Below, one piece after another: positions 28,352 through 39,735 of a DNA stretch of 64,000 nucleotides. Each line of letters starts with the position of its first letter. The stretch's first letter is position 1. The notes under the pieces were generated by a model that worked only from the letters and a program-made list of their open reading frames with translations, was not told the DNA's origin and did not search any database. The stretch is taken from NCBI GenBank assembly GCA_951812725.1, contig OX638330.1, positions 806,001 through 870,000 on the forward strand. Direction: 5' to 3'. The stretch is from an uncultured Caldilineaceae bacterium. GTDB taxonomy: Bacteria > Chloroflexota > Anaerolineae > Caldilineales > Caldilineaceae. The position numbers and the translations under genes were made by a program.

Positions 28352-29209
28352 ATGACAGTTGTCGCATTTCAAGGGGAGCCGGGCGCATACTCCGAAGAGG
28401 CCATTCGGCAACGGTTTGGTGCCGAGGTCGAAACACTTCCCTGCCGGACCTTTGAAGAAATTTTCGACTCGCTGGACGAAGGACGCGCCACAGCAGGTGC
28501 AGTGCCGGTGGAAAACTCTCTGGCCGGCAGCATAAACAAAGCCTACGATCTTCTGTTGGATCATGACATGAGAGTGCAGGGGGAGGTCCTATTGCGGGTG
28601 CAGCACAACCTGCTGACAATGCCGGGCAATGGCGACAAGATTGAACAGGTGCGCAGCCATCCCCAGGCTCTGGCGCAGTGCGAAGGCTTTCTCAATCGCA
28701 ACAGTTACACAGCCATTCCCTGGTATGACACTGCCGGCAGCGCCAAAGAGCTGGCCGAGCGCCCGGAGCCCAATGTAGGCGTGATCGCCAGTGCGCTAGC
28801 GGCGGAGATTTATAACTTGGAAATCGTTCAACAGGGAATTGAAGATTTGGACCACAACTTTACCCGTTTCTTTATCATAGGCAAAGGCGATGCGCAGCAA
28901 ACGCCGGATGCCAAGACCTCACTCGTCTTTGCGACGCCGCACAGCCCCGGCGCTCTGTATTCATGTCTGGGCGAGTTCGCCGAGCGCAACATCAATCTCG
29001 TCAAGCTGGAGAGCCGTCCGCGCCGCAACCGGCCCTGGCAATACGTATTTTATTTGGACTTTGAAGGCCACTGGCAGGAGCCGGACTGCAGCGCCGCTGT
29101 TCTCGGGCTGCTCAACCGCGCGGCGTTTGTCAAGATGTTGGGTAGCTATCCCGCGGCAGAGCAACCTGGCAACGAGCGCCACGCGCAGGAAGCAATGCTC
29201 CAGATATAA
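28352..29209 (+). CDS. pheA: Prephenate dehydratase, copy 1
   Basis: This 285-residue enzyme converts prephenate to phenylpyruvate. The catalytic domain has [21 protein letters not shown] and the TRF motif in [10 protein letters not shown]. The C-terminal ACT domain keeps both phenylalanine-binding motifs, GAL (SPGALYSCL) and ESRP (KLESRPRR), so it is expected to be feedback-inhibited by Phe. The ATG at 28352 follows GGAG at 28341. The gene lies 69 bp after aroH. Confidence 0.92.
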   Translation: MTVVAFQGEPGAYSEEAIRQRFGAEVETLPCRTFEEIFDSLDEGRATAGAVPVENSLAGSINKAYDLLLDHDMRVQGEVLLRVQHNLLTMPGNGDKIEQVRSHPQALAQCEGFLNRNSYTAIPWYDTAGSAKELAERPEPNVGVIASALAAEIYNLEIVQQGIEDLDHNFTRFFIIGKGDAQQTPDAKTSLVFATPHSPGALYSCLGEFAERNINLVKLESRPRRNRPWQYVFYLDFEGHWQEPDCSAAVLGLLNRAAFVKMLGSYPAAEQPGNERHAQEAMLQI

Positions 29210-29367
29210 TTAGTGGTAGGCGCTAGAATTTGGGCTTGAATAGCATCTGACGAACTGGCACAGGCGATGCCGAAGCAAAGATCCACAATTGAAGCGGATG
29301 TGTTGGGGCAATGGCTTGCGTGTAGAGGAGTATCTGGTGTGCCATATGGTTGGAAAGGAATTGTCCG

Positions 29368-30225
29368 GTGACAATTGTCGCATTTCAAGGTGAGCACGGC
29401 GCTTTTTCCGAAGAAGCCTGCCATCAGCATTATGGGCCCGAGGTCAATACAGTCTCGTGCCACACAATTGAGGACCTCTTTTCAAGCTTGGACGATGATC
29501 GTGCCACCGTGGGGGTCGTACCGGTTGAGAACTCTGCCGCCGGCAGCATCAATAAGGCCAGCGATCTGCTGTTGCATCATGATTTGCGAATTCAAGGTGA
29601 AATCATCTTGCGCGTGCGGCACAACCTGCTGAAGTTGCCAGACAATGGCGACATAATCAAAGAGGTGCGAAGCCATACGCAGGCTCTGGCACAGTGCGAG
29701 CAATTTCTCAACAACAACGGTTACGAGGCCGTTCCCTGGTATAACACTGCTGGCAGCGCCAAGGATCTGGCGGAGTCGCCGGAACCGAATGTGGCGGTGA
29801 TCGCGAGTGCCCTGGCCGCCAAGACTTACGGCCTGGAAATCGTCCAGAGGAATATCGAAGACGAGAGCTACAACTATACTCGCTTCCTTATCATCGGCAA
29901 GGGCGAAACGGAACAGACGCAAAACGCCAAAACCTCCATCGTTTTTGCCACGCCGCACAGCCCGGACGGATTATCCTCCTGTTTAGGGGAACTGGCCGAT
30001 CGAAATATCAAACTGATAAGGCTGGTCAGCCGCCCGCGCCGCAACTACCCTTGGCAGTATGTATTTTACGTGGACTTCGAGGGCCACTGGCGGGAAGCAG
30101 CCTGCGGCGCTGCCATTCTGGGCCTGGTCAACCGCGCGGCGTTTGTAAAAATGTTGGGTAGTTATCCCGCCGCGATTCAGCCGGGTGAAGATCGATACAC
30201 GCAGAAAACAATGCTGCAAATTTAA
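29368..30225 (+). CDS. pheA: Prephenate dehydratase, copy 2, with altered ACT motifs
   Basis: This tandem paralogue is also 285 residues. The catalytic part is conserved ([31 protein letters not shown]). In the ACT domain the two Phe-binding motifs differ: GAL is DGL (SPDGLSSCL) and ESRP is VSRP (RLVSRPRR). Loss of these residues usually weakens Phe inhibition, so this copy may be less feedback-sensitive. The start is GTG 29368 after AAGGAA; the identical length to copy 1 supports it. The 158-bp gap between the copies holds nothing recognisable. Confidence 0.9.
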   Translation: MTIVAFQGEHGAFSEEACHQHYGPEVNTVSCHTIEDLFSSLDDDRATVGVVPVENSAAGSINKASDLLLHHDLRIQGEIILRVRHNLLKLPDNGDIIKEVRSHTQALAQCEQFLNNNGYEAVPWYNTAGSAKDLAESPEPNVAVIASALAAKTYGLEIVQRNIEDESYNYTRFLIIGKGETEQTQNAKTSIVFATPHSPDGLSSCLGELADRNIKLIRLVSRPRRNYPWQYVFYVDFEGHWREAACGAAILGLVNRAAFVKMLGSYPAAIQPGEDRYTQKTMLQI

Positions 30226-30240
30226 ATACAGGAGATTCAA

Positions 30241-31344
30241 ATGGTCGTCGTAATGAAAGAACAGGCAACCCCAACCGAGATTGAAAACGTCATCCAGCGC
30301 GCCGAGTCCATGGGTGCCCAAACCCAACCGATCTACGGCGACAACCACACCGTAATCGCTCTTGTCGGCGACCTGACCCAAGTACAGCGGAATACGTTCG
30401 ATGCGATGGCGGGTGTGCAGAAAACCGTCCGCATTCAGGATCCCTACAAGCTGGCCAGCAGAACCACAAATCCCGAAGGGACGGTCATCGATATCGGCGG
30501 TGTCCGCTTTGGAGGCGACCAGGTTGTGGTTATGGCCGGGCCGTGCAGCGTCGAGAGCCGGGATCAGATTATTGAAACCGCTATAGCTGTCAAAGAGGCC
30601 GGTGCCAGCGTACTGCGGGGCGGCGCCTTCAAGCCGCGTACCAGCCCGTACAGTTTTCAAGGGCTTGGTGAAGAGGGGCTGAAGTATCTGGTAGAGGCCA
30701 GGGAGATCACCGGACTGCCGGTCATCTCCGAAGTCATGACTATTGAGGCCATCGACCTGGTGGCTGAATATGTTGACATCCTGCAGATCGGGGCACGCAA
30801 TATGCAGAACTACGGCCTGCTCCAGGCGGTCGGCAAAACGAACCGGCCGGTAATGCTCAAACGGGGCATCAGCGGCGAAATCCAGGAACTGCTGATGTGC
30901 GCCGAGTACATCCTCAGCAATGGTAACATGCAGGTGATGTTGTGCGAGCGCGGCATCCGCACCTATGAGACCGCCACCCGCAACACTTTCGATCTCAACG
31001 CGATTCCGGTACTGAAGCGGGCCTCCCATCTACCTGTTGTGGCCGATCCCGCCCACGGCACAGGCGACTGGGAATTGGTTTCGCCGATGTCTCTGGCTGC
31101 GGTCGCTGCCGGCGCCGATGCCCTTATCCTGGAAGTCCACCCGGACCCTGAGGCGGCCATGAGCGACGGCGACCAGAGTCTCAAGCCGGCACGGTTCGCG
31201 GATCTGATGTGCAGTCTGCACAAAGTCGCCGAGGCCGTTGGCCGTTCGATAGCAACACCTGGTGACCCGCAAGACTCAACTGCGGCTGAGAGCAGAGAAA
31301 ACCTGTTTGCCAATGAAATTGAGCAGGAAGCAGTGCCGGTCTGA
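30241..31344 (+). CDS. aroF: 3-deoxy-7-phosphoheptulonate synthase (DAHP synthase), copy 1
   Basis: This 367-residue enzyme condenses PEP and erythrose-4-phosphate, the first shikimate step. An N-terminal ferredoxin-like regulatory domain (1-about 70, [19 protein letters not shown]) precedes the TIM barrel with [32 protein letters not shown] and DPAHGTGDW. This is the type I-beta architecture known from Thermotoga. A tail of about 30 residues (after GRSIATPGD) is absent from copy 2. It starts 15 bp after pheA copy 2 with an AGGAGA site. Confidence 0.92.
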   Translation: MVVVMKEQATPTEIENVIQRAESMGAQTQPIYGDNHTVIALVGDLTQVQRNTFDAMAGVQKTVRIQDPYKLASRTTNPEGTVIDIGGVRFGGDQVVVMAGPCSVESRDQIIETAIAVKEAGASVLRGGAFKPRTSPYSFQGLGEEGLKYLVEAREITGLPVISEVMTIEAIDLVAEYVDILQIGARNMQNYGLLQAVGKTNRPVMLKRGISGEIQELLMCAEYILSNGNMQVMLCERGIRTYETATRNTFDLNAIPVLKRASHLPVVADPAHGTGDWELVSPMSLAAVAAGADALILEVHPDPEAAMSDGDQSLKPARFADLMCSLHKVAEAVGRSIATPGDPQDSTAAESRENLFANEIEQEAVPV

Positions 31345-31447
31345 AAAGTGCGCAGGAACCAAAAAGCGCACAGTTGCCGGCTTCAATATGTAACTCATCG
31401 GACATTGATATTTCAGCAATGCATCTGAGACAGGAAAGGATCTATCA

Positions 31448-32464
31448 ATGATTGTCGTTATGAAACAGCATTCGTCAGCGGAGCAGGTTGAGGCTGTCGT
31501 ACAACGGGTCGAAGAGCTCGGATACAAGGTCCATCTGAGCCGCGGTGAAGCGCGGACCATCATCGGGATCATCGGCGCCGACGACTACCTGATCCAGCAG
31601 GACACCTTCGAAGTACTCGATGGTGTCGAAAAAACGGTTCGCATAATGCAGCCGTACAAGTACGCCAGCCGCGACTTCACCCAGTCGTCAACCTCGATTC
31701 CAGTGAATGGTATTAGCATCGGCGGCGAAAAGATTGTGGTCATGGCCGGGCCGTGCAGTGTCGAAAGCCGCGAGCAGATCCTGGAGACGGCTCATGCAGT
31801 TAAAGAGGCCGGTGGCACGGTGCTGCGGGGCGGCGCTTTCAAGCCGCGCAGCAGCCCATACAGTTTCCAGGGATTGGGCGAAGATGGTCTCAAGTTTCTG
31901 GCTGAAGCCAGGGAGCAGACAGGCCTCCCGATCATTACTGAGGTAATGAGCTCCGAGGACATCGAGCTTGTTGGCGATTACACCGATATCTTTCAGATTG
32001 GCGCGCGTAACAACCAGAACTACCCGCTGCTGAAGGCGGTCGGCAAGACGAGCAAACCTGTCTTCCTCAAACGCGGAATCAGCGGCACGATTCAGGAGTT
32101 GCTGATGGGGGCCGAATACATCTTGAGCAACGGCAACATGCAGGTCATGGTATGCGAGCGCGGGATTCGAACCTATGAGACCGCCACCCGCAACACCTTC
32201 GATATCAATGCCATCCCGGTCTTGAAGCAGCTGACCCACTTGCCGGTTGTGGCCGATCCGGCCCACGGAACAGGCCAATGGGAATTTGTTGGCCCGATTG
32301 CGAAGGCCTCGGTTGCCGCGGGGGCAGATGCCCTGATGATCGAAGTGCATCCCAATCCGTCAAAGGCCTGGAGCGACGGCGCCCAAAGTCTGACTTTCAA
32401 GCGATTCGGCACGCTGATGGATGAGTTGCGGACAATTGCCAGCGCGGTCGGACGCCAACTCTGA
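31448..32464 (+). CDS. aroF: 3-deoxy-7-phosphoheptulonate synthase (DAHP synthase), copy 2
   Basis: This 338-residue tandem paralogue of the preceding enzyme has the same N-terminal ferredoxin-like domain and the motifs [32 protein letters not shown] and DPAHGTGQW. It ends without the extra tail. Metal ligands (Cys of GPCS, His of PAHG) are kept, so both copies should be active. Two copies may respond to different end products; the regulatory domains differ more than the barrels. The gap to copy 1 is 103 bp, and GGAAAGGA precedes the ATG. Confidence 0.92.
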   Translation: MIVVMKQHSSAEQVEAVVQRVEELGYKVHLSRGEARTIIGIIGADDYLIQQDTFEVLDGVEKTVRIMQPYKYASRDFTQSSTSIPVNGISIGGEKIVVMAGPCSVESREQILETAHAVKEAGGTVLRGGAFKPRSSPYSFQGLGEDGLKFLAEAREQTGLPIITEVMSSEDIELVGDYTDIFQIGARNNQNYPLLKAVGKTSKPVFLKRGISGTIQELLMGAEYILSNGNMQVMVCERGIRTYETATRNTFDINAIPVLKQLTHLPVVADPAHGTGQWEFVGPIAKASVAAGADALMIEVHPNPSKAWSDGAQSLTFKRFGTLMDELRTIASAVGRQL

Positions 32465-32552
32465 TACCAAGTTTCGGGCTCGAAGATTCAGATTTCTGGG
32501 AATCTAGCCTCAGGGCAAATCGGGAACTGAAAACCGGTAACGAATACGATTC

Positions 32553-33449
32553 ATGAAACCTCTCTCTGAATGCAGAGTTGCAGTCATCGGGCTGGGCCTG
32601 ATGGGTGCTAGCCTGTGCATGGACTTGAAACGGCGTAACCTCTGTCGCGAAGTGCGCGGCGTCACGCGCAACTTCAGCACGATTTTGCGCGCGTTTCACG
32701 AAGATGCGGTCGACTTGGCGACAACCGACCTCAGCTCCGGTGTTGCCGGCGCTGACGTCGTGATCCTTTCCACGCCTGTGCGGGCGGTGGTCACCATGTT
32801 GGAGACGCTGGGACCGATATTGTGGCCGGGCACGGTAGTGATGGATATGGGAAGTACCAAGGCTGAAATCTGCGCGGCCATGGACCGGCTTCCGCCCAGA
32901 GTTCAGCCCATTGGGGGGCATCCAATGACCGGCAAGGAGACCGCCGGCTATGCCGCCGCCGAGAGCGGACTGTACGAGGGCGCGCCGTGGGTTCTCACGC
33001 CCCTGCCGCGCACGACGACGGAAACAGTGTCGCTCGCTTCGGAACTGGCGACTTCCATCGGCGCTTTCCCCATTACGATGGAAGCTGTACGCCATGATCG
33101 GCTGGTGGCCGCCATCAGCCATCTGCCCTATCTTCTGGCGAGCGGCCTGGTTCACACAGTCAAGGACAGCGGCGCCAACGATGCCGCGGTCTGGGACCTG
33201 GCGGCAGGCGGTTTTCGCGACACCAGCCGGGTAGCGGCAAGCGATACGCAGATGTTCCTGGATATACTGATGACCAATCGCGACGCGGTTCTGGCCCAAA
33301 TGGACACTATGAGCGGGCATCTCCAGGAATTGCGAACGCTGCTCGCAGACAGCGATGAGGAGTCCTTGCGTACCAAGCTTTCGTGCTCCCAAACTACGCG
33401 AGCCGCCTGGAAACCGAAGCAAGGTCTGCTCGCGTCGCAGGCCGAATGA
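32553..33449 (+). CDS. tyrA: Prephenate dehydrogenase
   Basis: This 298-residue enzyme oxidatively decarboxylates prephenate to 4-hydroxyphenylpyruvate for Tyr. A Rossmann motif ([11 protein letters not shown], residues 9-19) binds NAD(P). [13 protein letters not shown] holds the substrate-site histidine. The helical dimerisation domain has [11 protein letters not shown] and the [12 protein letters not shown] segment. There is no ACT or chorismate mutase domain, consistent with a separate aroH. It lies between aroF copy 2 and aroA. Confidence 0.9.
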   Translation: MKPLSECRVAVIGLGLMGASLCMDLKRRNLCREVRGVTRNFSTILRAFHEDAVDLATTDLSSGVAGADVVILSTPVRAVVTMLETLGPILWPGTVVMDMGSTKAEICAAMDRLPPRVQPIGGHPMTGKETAGYAAAESGLYEGAPWVLTPLPRTTTETVSLASELATSIGAFPITMEAVRHDRLVAAISHLPYLLASGLVHTVKDSGANDAAVWDLAAGGFRDTSRVAASDTQMFLDILMTNRDAVLAQMDTMSGHLQELRTLLADSDEESLRTKLSCSQTTRAAWKPKQGLLASQAE

Positions 33450-33573
33450 CCAAGAAAGATCGCGGCCAGTCTTCACAGCAAGACGACACGATTCGAGGCG
33501 GATTCTAGAGAATCGCAGGACTACACAACGAAAACTGTTTTGCCCACCCATCCAAATACTTCCAGGATCTCCT

Positions 33574-34905
33574 ATGGCAGACATTCTCAAAATCAGCAAT
33601 AGCGGTCCGCTGATCGGTCGGTGTGGTGTTCCCGGCGATAAGTCCATTAGCCACCGGGCAGTGATCTTCAGTTCGATCGCCGAAGGCTCCTCACGTATTC
33701 GCAATTTTCTTGATGGCCATGATTGCCGCGCCACCGTGAATATTATGCGGGCAATGGGCGTGCGCATTGACGAAATAAGCAGCACGCAACTGGAGGTTCA
33801 CGGCGTCGGCCTGGACGGCTTGCGGGAGCCGAATGACGTGCTAAACTGCGACAACAGCGGCACAACGATGCGACTGTTGGCAGGACTGCTGGCCGGACAG
33901 GAGTTCGTTAGCGTTCTCAACGGAACTGCCCAAATCCGCGGCCGTCCTATGGCTCGCATTGTTGATCCCCTGCGCACGATGGGCGCGCAGATACATGGGC
34001 GTCAGAATGGCCGTTACGCGCCTCTGACCATGGTGCCTAGCCGGCTGTCCGCCATTGAGTACAATATGCCGGTCGCAAGCGCCCAAGTCAAGAGCTGTCT
34101 CCTGCTGGCGGGCCTTTTTGCCCATGGCCTGACCGTTGTTCACCAGCCGGGGCCCGCCCGGGATCATACCGAGCGCATGCTCAGTTCGATGGGCGCACCG
34201 GTTACAGCACTTGGCAATACGACACACAGCGAGCGCCCTCAGGACCCGCTGAACCCCCTGAACATTATCATCCCCGGCGATATCTCTTCGGCTGCATTCC
34301 TGCTGGTTGCAGCCTCCGCCATGCCTGACAGCCAGCTGACAATCGTCGACGTGGGCGTCAACGCCACCCGCACGGGAATCGTCGATGCACTTTCAGAGAT
34401 GGGCGCCGACATACGGCGGCGGTCGCGGCCTAATCAGGGTGGTGAGCCGGTGGCGGATCTCATCGTCAGCGGCGGCGGGTTGCGGGGCTTGGATTTCGGG
34501 GGCGAACAGCTTGTCACCATGATCGACGAGTTGCCGGTCCTAGCGGTGGCAGCCACACAAGCCGAGGGCCGTACTGTCGTGCGCGATGCCCAGGAACTGC
34601 GCGTCAAAGAGACGGATCGCATTGCCACGACAGTCTCGGAGCTCAAAAAGATGGGTGCGCAGATTCAAGAAACGCCTGATGGATTCATTGTGGACGGACC
34701 AACGCCGCTCAACGGCGCCGACGTAGATAGCCACGGCGATCACCGGGTTGCCATGGCTCTTGCCGTGGCTGGGTTGATTGCCGAAGGCGAAACCACAATC
34801 TACAACGCGCACGTAACTGCCGACAGTTTTCCCGACTTTGAAACGACTTTGCGGGCGCTAAATGTGGAAGTTCAAGAGTTGGACTGGGCAAGCGAAAATG
34901 AGTGA
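33574..34905 (+). CDS. aroA: 3-phosphoshikimate 1-carboxyvinyltransferase (EPSP synthase)
   Basis: This 443-residue enzyme transfers enolpyruvate from PEP to shikimate-3-phosphate. Motifs: GDKSISHRAV, DNSGTTMRLLAG, RPMARIVDPLRTMGAQI, VKETDRIATTV and GDHRVAMALAV. The start at 33574 gives the standard length; a longer upstream reading overlaps tyrA and is not supported. The LLAGQEFV context and NSGTT pattern are ordinary; I do not assign glyphosate class. The stop overlaps the aroE start by 8 nt. Confidence 0.92.
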   Translation: MADILKISNSGPLIGRCGVPGDKSISHRAVIFSSIAEGSSRIRNFLDGHDCRATVNIMRAMGVRIDEISSTQLEVHGVGLDGLREPNDVLNCDNSGTTMRLLAGLLAGQEFVSVLNGTAQIRGRPMARIVDPLRTMGAQIHGRQNGRYAPLTMVPSRLSAIEYNMPVASAQVKSCLLLAGLFAHGLTVVHQPGPARDHTERMLSSMGAPVTALGNTTHSERPQDPLNPLNIIIPGDISSAAFLLVAASAMPDSQLTIVDVGVNATRTGIVDALSEMGADIRRRSRPNQGGEPVADLIVSGGGLRGLDFGGEQLVTMIDELPVLAVAATQAEGRTVVRDAQELRVKETDRIATTVSELKKMGAQIQETPDGFIVDGPTPLNGADVDSHGDHRVAMALAVAGLIAEGETTIYNAHVTADSFPDFETTLRALNVEVQELDWASENE

Positions 34906-35833
34906 ACAACCGCAGACTGAAGCTGTCACACCGGGTTCAGTCATTGCTGATCCGGAGCTGTTCCGAACTGACATTAACGCTAAAACGACAATTGTAGGTC
35001 TGTTCGGTTGGCCGGTCACACATTCGATCAGCCCACAGATGCACAACGCAGCGTTCGTCGCTCGCCAGATGAACTGGCGGTACCTGGCGTTCTCGGTGCC
35101 GCCGGATCGAGTGCAGGATGCCGTCGCCGCGCTACCTGCCCTGGGCCTGAGAGGGGTCAATGTGACGGTGCCTCACAAGCAGGCCGTCATGCCCCATTTG
35201 CATCAGTGGACGGCCGCGGCCGAAGCAATCGGCGCGGTTAATACGATCATCGTCGACGAGGACGGACAGCTCACCGGCGACAACACCGACGGCGCCGGAT
35301 TCATCGCCGATCTACAAGCGCACGCGGTTGAGCCTGCCGGCCAAAGGGCGCTGGTGATTGGCGCAGGCGGTTCCGCAAGAGCGGTCGTCTACGGGTTGGC
35401 GGAGGCCGGGGTCCGGAATATCAGAATCCTCAACCGCACCGTGGCTAAGGCCGACGATCTGGCCGCAACCATGCAGTCTTACTTCCCGGAGATCAGCATC
35501 GGCAGCGCTGCCTTCCCTGATGACGTAACCGGCAGTGCAGAGGACGCCGATCTGATTGTGAACTGCACGTCGCTGGGCATGGAGCCGCGGGTCGAAGGGC
35601 TGCCCTGGGAGGAAGACGTTGAGTTTCGTGAAGATCAGATCGTTTATGACCTGGTCTACAATCCGGCCATGACCCGGTTGCTTCAGCTGGCCTCCACCGA
35701 TGGGGCTACAGCTATCGGCGGCCTGGGAATGCTCGTCTATCAGGGCGCAATCGCCTGGGAAAAGTGGACTGGCGAAGCCGCGCCGGTGGCTGTAATGCAA
35801 CAGGCCACGAATATCATTTTCGAGCGCAGATGA
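34898..35833 (+). CDS. aroE: Shikimate dehydrogenase
   Basis: This 311-residue NADP-dependent enzyme reduces 3-dehydroshikimate. The shikimate-binding segments [19 protein letters not shown] (with the catalytic Lys) and GDNTDGAGF are clear, as is the NADP loop GAGGSARAV and the NRT motif. An N-terminal extension of about 30 residues is longer than usual. The ATG at 34898 overlaps the end of aroA. Confidence 0.9.
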   Translation: MSEQPQTEAVTPGSVIADPELFRTDINAKTTIVGLFGWPVTHSISPQMHNAAFVARQMNWRYLAFSVPPDRVQDAVAALPALGLRGVNVTVPHKQAVMPHLHQWTAAAEAIGAVNTIIVDEDGQLTGDNTDGAGFIADLQAHAVEPAGQRALVIGAGGSARAVVYGLAEAGVRNIRILNRTVAKADDLAATMQSYFPEISIGSAAFPDDVTGSAEDADLIVNCTSLGMEPRVEGLPWEEDVEFREDQIVYDLVYNPAMTRLLQLASTDGATAIGGLGMLVYQGAIAWEKWTGEAAPVAVMQQATNIIFERR

Positions 35834-35876
35834 CGGACAGTTGCGCAGCCGTCGCCCAAACTATTGCGAGGAACCG

Positions 35877-37127
35877 ATGACTCTCTCCGATACATCACAA
35901 CCTGTCAACTTCGGCGCCGTGCCGGACGAGACCGGGCGTTTCGGTCCCTATGGGGGCAAATATGTGCCAGAGACACTTATGCCGGCGCTGGACGAACTGG
36001 AAGAAGCATACTTGAACGCCCGCGGCGACAAAGAGTTCATGGCGGAACTGGCGCACCTTCAGCATACTTACGTCGGCCGCCCGACCCCCCTTTCCTATGC
36101 CCGCCGCCTCAGCGAAGAGCTGGGCGGCGCCCAAATCTATCTGAAGAGAGAGGACCTTGCGCACTCCGGCGCCCACAAGATCAATAATGCCTTGGGCCAG
36201 GCGCTGCTGATGAAGCGCAAGATGGGCAAGACGCGCATCGTGGCTGAAACGGGCGCCGGTCAGCACGGCGTCGCCACCGCCACGGCAGCCGCGCTGCTGG
36301 GGATTGAATGCATTGTCTATATGGGTACGGTCGACATGGAGCGGCAGAAGCCGAACGTTTTCCGTATGCAGCTGCTCGGGACCGAAGTGCGGGCGGTCGA
36401 TAGCGGTTCGCAGACCCTCAAGGACGCCATTAACGAAGCCATTCGCGATTGGGTTACGAACGTAGAAACGACCCACTACCTGTTGGGCAGCGCGCTTGGC
36501 CCCCATCCCTATCCTGCGATGGTGCGGGATTTCCAATCGATTATCGGCCTAGAAGCCCACAGTCAGATGCAGGACCCAGCCGAAGGCGGCCCTGGACGGC
36601 TGCCCGACGTTATTGTTGCCTGCGTCGGCGGCGGCAGCAACGCTATCGGCATCTTCCATCCCTTCCTTGAGGAAGAAAGTGTGCGTCTCATCGGCGTCGA
36701 GGCAGGCGGCCACGGCATAGAAGACGGCGCCCACGCCGCCCGTTTCGCTGATCCGCAGCGGGGACGGCTCGGCGTTCTGCAGGGCACCAAGAGCTACGTC
36801 CTTCAGGATGGTGACGGACAGATTGCCATCACCCATTCGATCTCCGCCGGCCTGGACTATGCCAGTGTAGGACCGGAACATGCCTGGCTGCGTGATGTTG
36901 GCCGCTCTGAGTATACCTACTGCACAGATGTGCAGACCCTGAACGGATTCAATGCGCTGTGCGAACTTGAGGGCATAATCCCCGCGTTGGAGAGCGCTCA
37001 TGCGATAGGATATGTTCTGGAGCTGGCGCCGCAGATGGCAAAGGATCAGGTGATTCTGGTCAATCTCAGTGGGCGGGGCGACAAGGACTTGGGCACAGTC
37101 ATGCAGGCAATTGGCGGAGACAGATAA
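35877..37127 (+). CDS. trpB: Tryptophan synthase beta subunit
   Basis: This 416-residue PLP enzyme joins indole and serine. The PLP lysine is in [18 protein letters not shown], the phosphate-binding loop is GGGSNAIG, and the ETGAGQHG segment contains the catalytic Glu region. The opening [17 protein letters not shown] is typical of TrpB1, the partner of TrpA. GAGGAAC precedes the ATG at 35877. trpA follows after 29 bp. Confidence 0.95.
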   Translation: MTLSDTSQPVNFGAVPDETGRFGPYGGKYVPETLMPALDELEEAYLNARGDKEFMAELAHLQHTYVGRPTPLSYARRLSEELGGAQIYLKREDLAHSGAHKINNALGQALLMKRKMGKTRIVAETGAGQHGVATATAAALLGIECIVYMGTVDMERQKPNVFRMQLLGTEVRAVDSGSQTLKDAINEAIRDWVTNVETTHYLLGSALGPHPYPAMVRDFQSIIGLEAHSQMQDPAEGGPGRLPDVIVACVGGGSNAIGIFHPFLEEESVRLIGVEAGGHGIEDGAHAARFADPQRGRLGVLQGTKSYVLQDGDGQIAITHSISAGLDYASVGPEHAWLRDVGRSEYTYCTDVQTLNGFNALCELEGIIPALESAHAIGYVLELAPQMAKDQVILVNLSGRGDKDLGTVMQAIGGDR

Positions 37128-37156
37128 ATGCGCCAACTCAGGGTGCGAGGTGAAAA

Positions 37157-37966
37157 ATGAGCGGAGTCGAACGTATTGAGCAGGTTTTTCGTAAACTGAA
37201 CAAGGCTGGCAGCGCGGCGTTTATGCCCTATCATGCCATGGGTTACCCTAGCCGGCAGCAATCTATGGACGTGATTACTACTCTGGCGGAGGCCGGCGCA
37301 GACCTCGTCGAAATCGGTATCCCTCACAGTGATCCGCTGGCCGACGGGCCAACGATTCAGACGGCCACCTACGCCGCGCTGGTCGGCGGAACGACCGTGG
37401 TTGACTGCCTGCAAATGGTGCGCGAGTTGCGTGAAAAAGGTGTAGACACGCCCTTCTGCGCCATGAGTTACTACAATCCCATTCTGGCCTACGGCGAAGA
37501 GAGCTTTGTGGCAGCTGCGGCCAGTGCTGGTGTTGACGGCCTGATCGTCCCCGATCTGCCGCCGGGAGAGTCGGAACTGCTGGAGCCCGTTTGCCGCGAG
37601 GCCGGGCTGGCTACAATCTATATGCTAGCCCCAACCAGCACTGAAGAACGCATCAGATCAGTGGCACGGCATGCCACCGGATTCATCTATCTCGTCAGTG
37701 TAACCGGCATCACCGGCGCGCGCGACGAACTACCGCCGGGTCTGCCGGCATTTGTCGAACGCGTTCGCCGCCATACCGAACTGCCCCTGGCGGTCGGCTT
37801 CGGTATTAGCACTGGCCCCCAGGCTGCCAAGGTGGCTGAAATTGTCGAAGGGGTCATCGTTGGTTCGGCACTGGTGAAGGCCGCCGGCTCGGACGCGGGC
37901 GTTGAAGCAGTTCGTGCCCTGGCAGAGCAGCTTGCAGTCGGCAGCCACAATGGGAAGGTTGTGTAA
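37157..37966 (+). CDS. trpA: Tryptophan synthase alpha subunit
   Basis: This 269-residue TIM barrel cleaves indole-3-glycerol phosphate to indole. [17 protein letters not shown] holds the catalytic Glu and Asp; YNPILAYG and the phosphate-binding GFGIST segment are present. It works as an alpha-beta-beta-alpha complex with TrpB. It is the last gene of the plus-strand aromatic cluster and converges on the PucR gene 29 bp away. The remaining Trp genes are on the opposite strand farther right. Confidence 0.94.
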   Translation: MSGVERIEQVFRKLNKAGSAAFMPYHAMGYPSRQQSMDVITTLAEAGADLVEIGIPHSDPLADGPTIQTATYAALVGGTTVVDCLQMVRELREKGVDTPFCAMSYYNPILAYGEESFVAAAASAGVDGLIVPDLPPGESELLEPVCREAGLATIYMLAPTSTEERIRSVARHATGFIYLVSVTGITGARDELPPGLPAFVERVRRHTELPLAVGFGISTGPQAAKVAEIVEGVIVGSALVKAAGSDAGVEAVRALAEQLAVGSHNGKVV

Positions 37967-37995
37967 GACCTTGACCAGGCGCGGTCAACTGACGT

Positions 37996-39651
37996 CTACA
38001 GTACCCGGTTATGTAGGACCGGCCGCAGCTTGAGACCGAGCTGGAGAGAGAAACGTGCATCGGCATCGTTAAGGTCCATGCGGGTGATGCCGGAGATGCG
38101 CTGCAGGCGGTAGGTCAGTGTATTGCGGTGGATGTGCAATGAGGTCGCAGTCTGGCTGAGGTTGCCATGGCAAGAAAAAAAGGCTTCCAGCGTCTCGACC
38201 AGTTCAGCGTTATGTTCTTCGTCATGCGTGATAAGGGGTTCTACCGTCTTGCGGAAGAATCGGCTCGCTTCTCCGCTTCCACCCAGCCCGGTCAGAAGTT
38301 GATAGAGCCCCAAGTCTCCGAAGTACGTCACCGGCGAAGCCTGCCAGGAATTTCCCATCCGGCTGCTTTCCCGAGCCTGTTCCAAACTCCGCAGCCACTC
38401 GCGCACAGAGGCAGCCGGGCGACCGATTCCGACAACAAGCGATGCTTTTTGGAAAGACGACGTGAAGTGCTCTACTAACCGGTTCGCGATCGTCTTGAAT
38501 TCTCGTCCGCTCTTGGGGTTGTCGCACGGCCAGAACAGCAACGCCGCTTCGGCGCGGACAGAGAGCAGGATCGGCTCCTGCATTCCGGTCAGATACTGCT
38601 GCAGGGCATTGGGCCAGTCCTGGATGCCGTCGGCCTGGATTAGCCAAGCAGTGTGGGGCCTTGCAAGATCGAACCCGATCGAGCGTCCGCGCTGAATCCA
38701 CGCCTCCTCGTCGGCAATCTCGGTTGCCAGCAGCTCATCCAGAAAGACAGCGCGCATCTTCTCTTCGACTGCACCGACCGCCTGCTCGCGGCTCCAGGCC
38801 AGGGCTGCCGCGCCTGCCCCTTGCAGTACAGCCAGCCTCTCTATTGTTGAAATCTCGTCCGAAGTAATGGAATTTGAACGCAACAGGAGGCAGTAGCCTT
38901 CGACTCGCTCGGCGACGATCACGGGACTGACCACCATCTCGCGAAAACGCAGTTTTCCGTCCAATGGGAGGATGCCGGTTAGTTCAGTATTCTCGGATGG
39001 CTCGGTGCCGAATTCGGCGACCAGCCAACTTCGCAATGTCGTGCGGCTGGGAAGAGATGTCAATACGCGCCGCTTGTGTTGTTCGGTCAACTCTTCGAGG
39101 CCGGCGAATGCAATCGGTGTGCCACCATCTTTTACAAAGAGAACCGGCTGTTCAGAGAAGCCAGCCAGAAGTTGGGCCATCATATCCATTCCGCCGCCGT
39201 CCAGCTCGATCTGCGTTAGTTCCCGCTGCAAATCGGCCGCCTTGGCGGCTAAGTAGCCGCCCCGATCCACGATCAAGCGAATCACCGTCCGTTCGACGGA
39301 CAAAAGCGGTTCGGAGTTGGGCAGGACGATTAACGGGATTTGATTCTCTTCGGCGACAGATATGGCGTCTTCCGGCACGTTACCCAACACGCCGATTGCG
39401 GAGATGCTCGCCTGGTGAAGGCTGTTGATGACACGGTCCAGACGCAGCTGCGGGTCGAGCCGGCGCAGGTCTTCTATGTCGATCAGAGCCAGTTCTTCGC
39501 CTTCAAGGTTGGGAAAGGCGGGTGGGCTGGGGCGCAAACTGCAGGCCCAACTTACCGGCCGGTCCAGAAATTCCTCGCCGCACAATACACTCGATCCTTG
39601 CGGCAAAGCCAGCCGGTAGATATCTTCAAGCGAAGTCGCGTCCCGATACAT
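37996..39651 (-). CDS. PucR family transcriptional regulator
   Basis: This 551-residue regulator has an N-terminal PucR (purine catabolism) sensor domain from about 10-130 (LEDIYRLALPQGSSVLCGEEFLD), a middle GGDEF-like or GAF-like region, and a C-terminal PucR helix-turn-helix. The last contains FFSCHGNLSQTATSLHIHRNTLTYRLQRI (about residues 490-520). Such proteins control purine, amino acid or GABA catabolism in many phyla. The ligand and targets are unknown here. It converges on trpA; two inverted repeats upstream (39736-39763 and 39788-39808) are candidate operators. Confidence 0.85.
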   Translation of the reverse strand: MYRDATSLEDIYRLALPQGSSVLCGEEFLDRPVSWACSLRPSPPAFPNLEGEELALIDIEDLRRLDPQLRLDRVINSLHQASISAIGVLGNVPEDAISVAEENQIPLIVLPNSEPLLSVERTVIRLIVDRGGYLAAKAADLQRELTQIELDGGGMDMMAQLLAGFSEQPVLFVKDGGTPIAFAGLEELTEQHKRRVLTSLPSRTTLRSWLVAEFGTEPSENTELTGILPLDGKLRFREMVVSPVIVAERVEGYCLLLRSNSITSDEISTIERLAVLQGAGAAALAWSREQAVGAVEEKMRAVFLDELLATEIADEEAWIQRGRSIGFDLARPHTAWLIQADGIQDWPNALQQYLTGMQEPILLSVRAEAALLFWPCDNPKSGREFKTIANRLVEHFTSSFQKASLVVGIGRPAASVREWLRSLEQARESSRMGNSWQASPVTYFGDLGLYQLLTGLGGSGEASRFFRKTVEPLITHDEEHNAELVETLEAFFSCHGNLSQTATSLHIHRNTLTYRLQRISGITRMDLNDADARFSLQLGLKLRPVLHNRVL

Positions 39652-39735
39652 GAGCCAAGCCAGCCTGAACGTTTGAGGTTGATTTCAATTTCACAGCAGG
39701 AACATGCTGCCGAAGCCGGTACCTGCTAAATTGAA

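Noticed and set aside
32157..32176. tRNA-like string GGGATTCGAACC
   Set aside because: It lies within the DAHP synthase reading frame and has no acceptor stem or anticodon arm around it.
33355..33573. Extended N-terminus for aroA
   Set aside because: It overlaps the end of tyrA, has no ribosome site and gives a protein 73 residues longer than the family.
32397..33785. 462-codon minus-strand frame across tyrA
   Set aside because: tyrA is complete on the plus strand with NAD and substrate motifs; the antisense frame has no recognisable domain.
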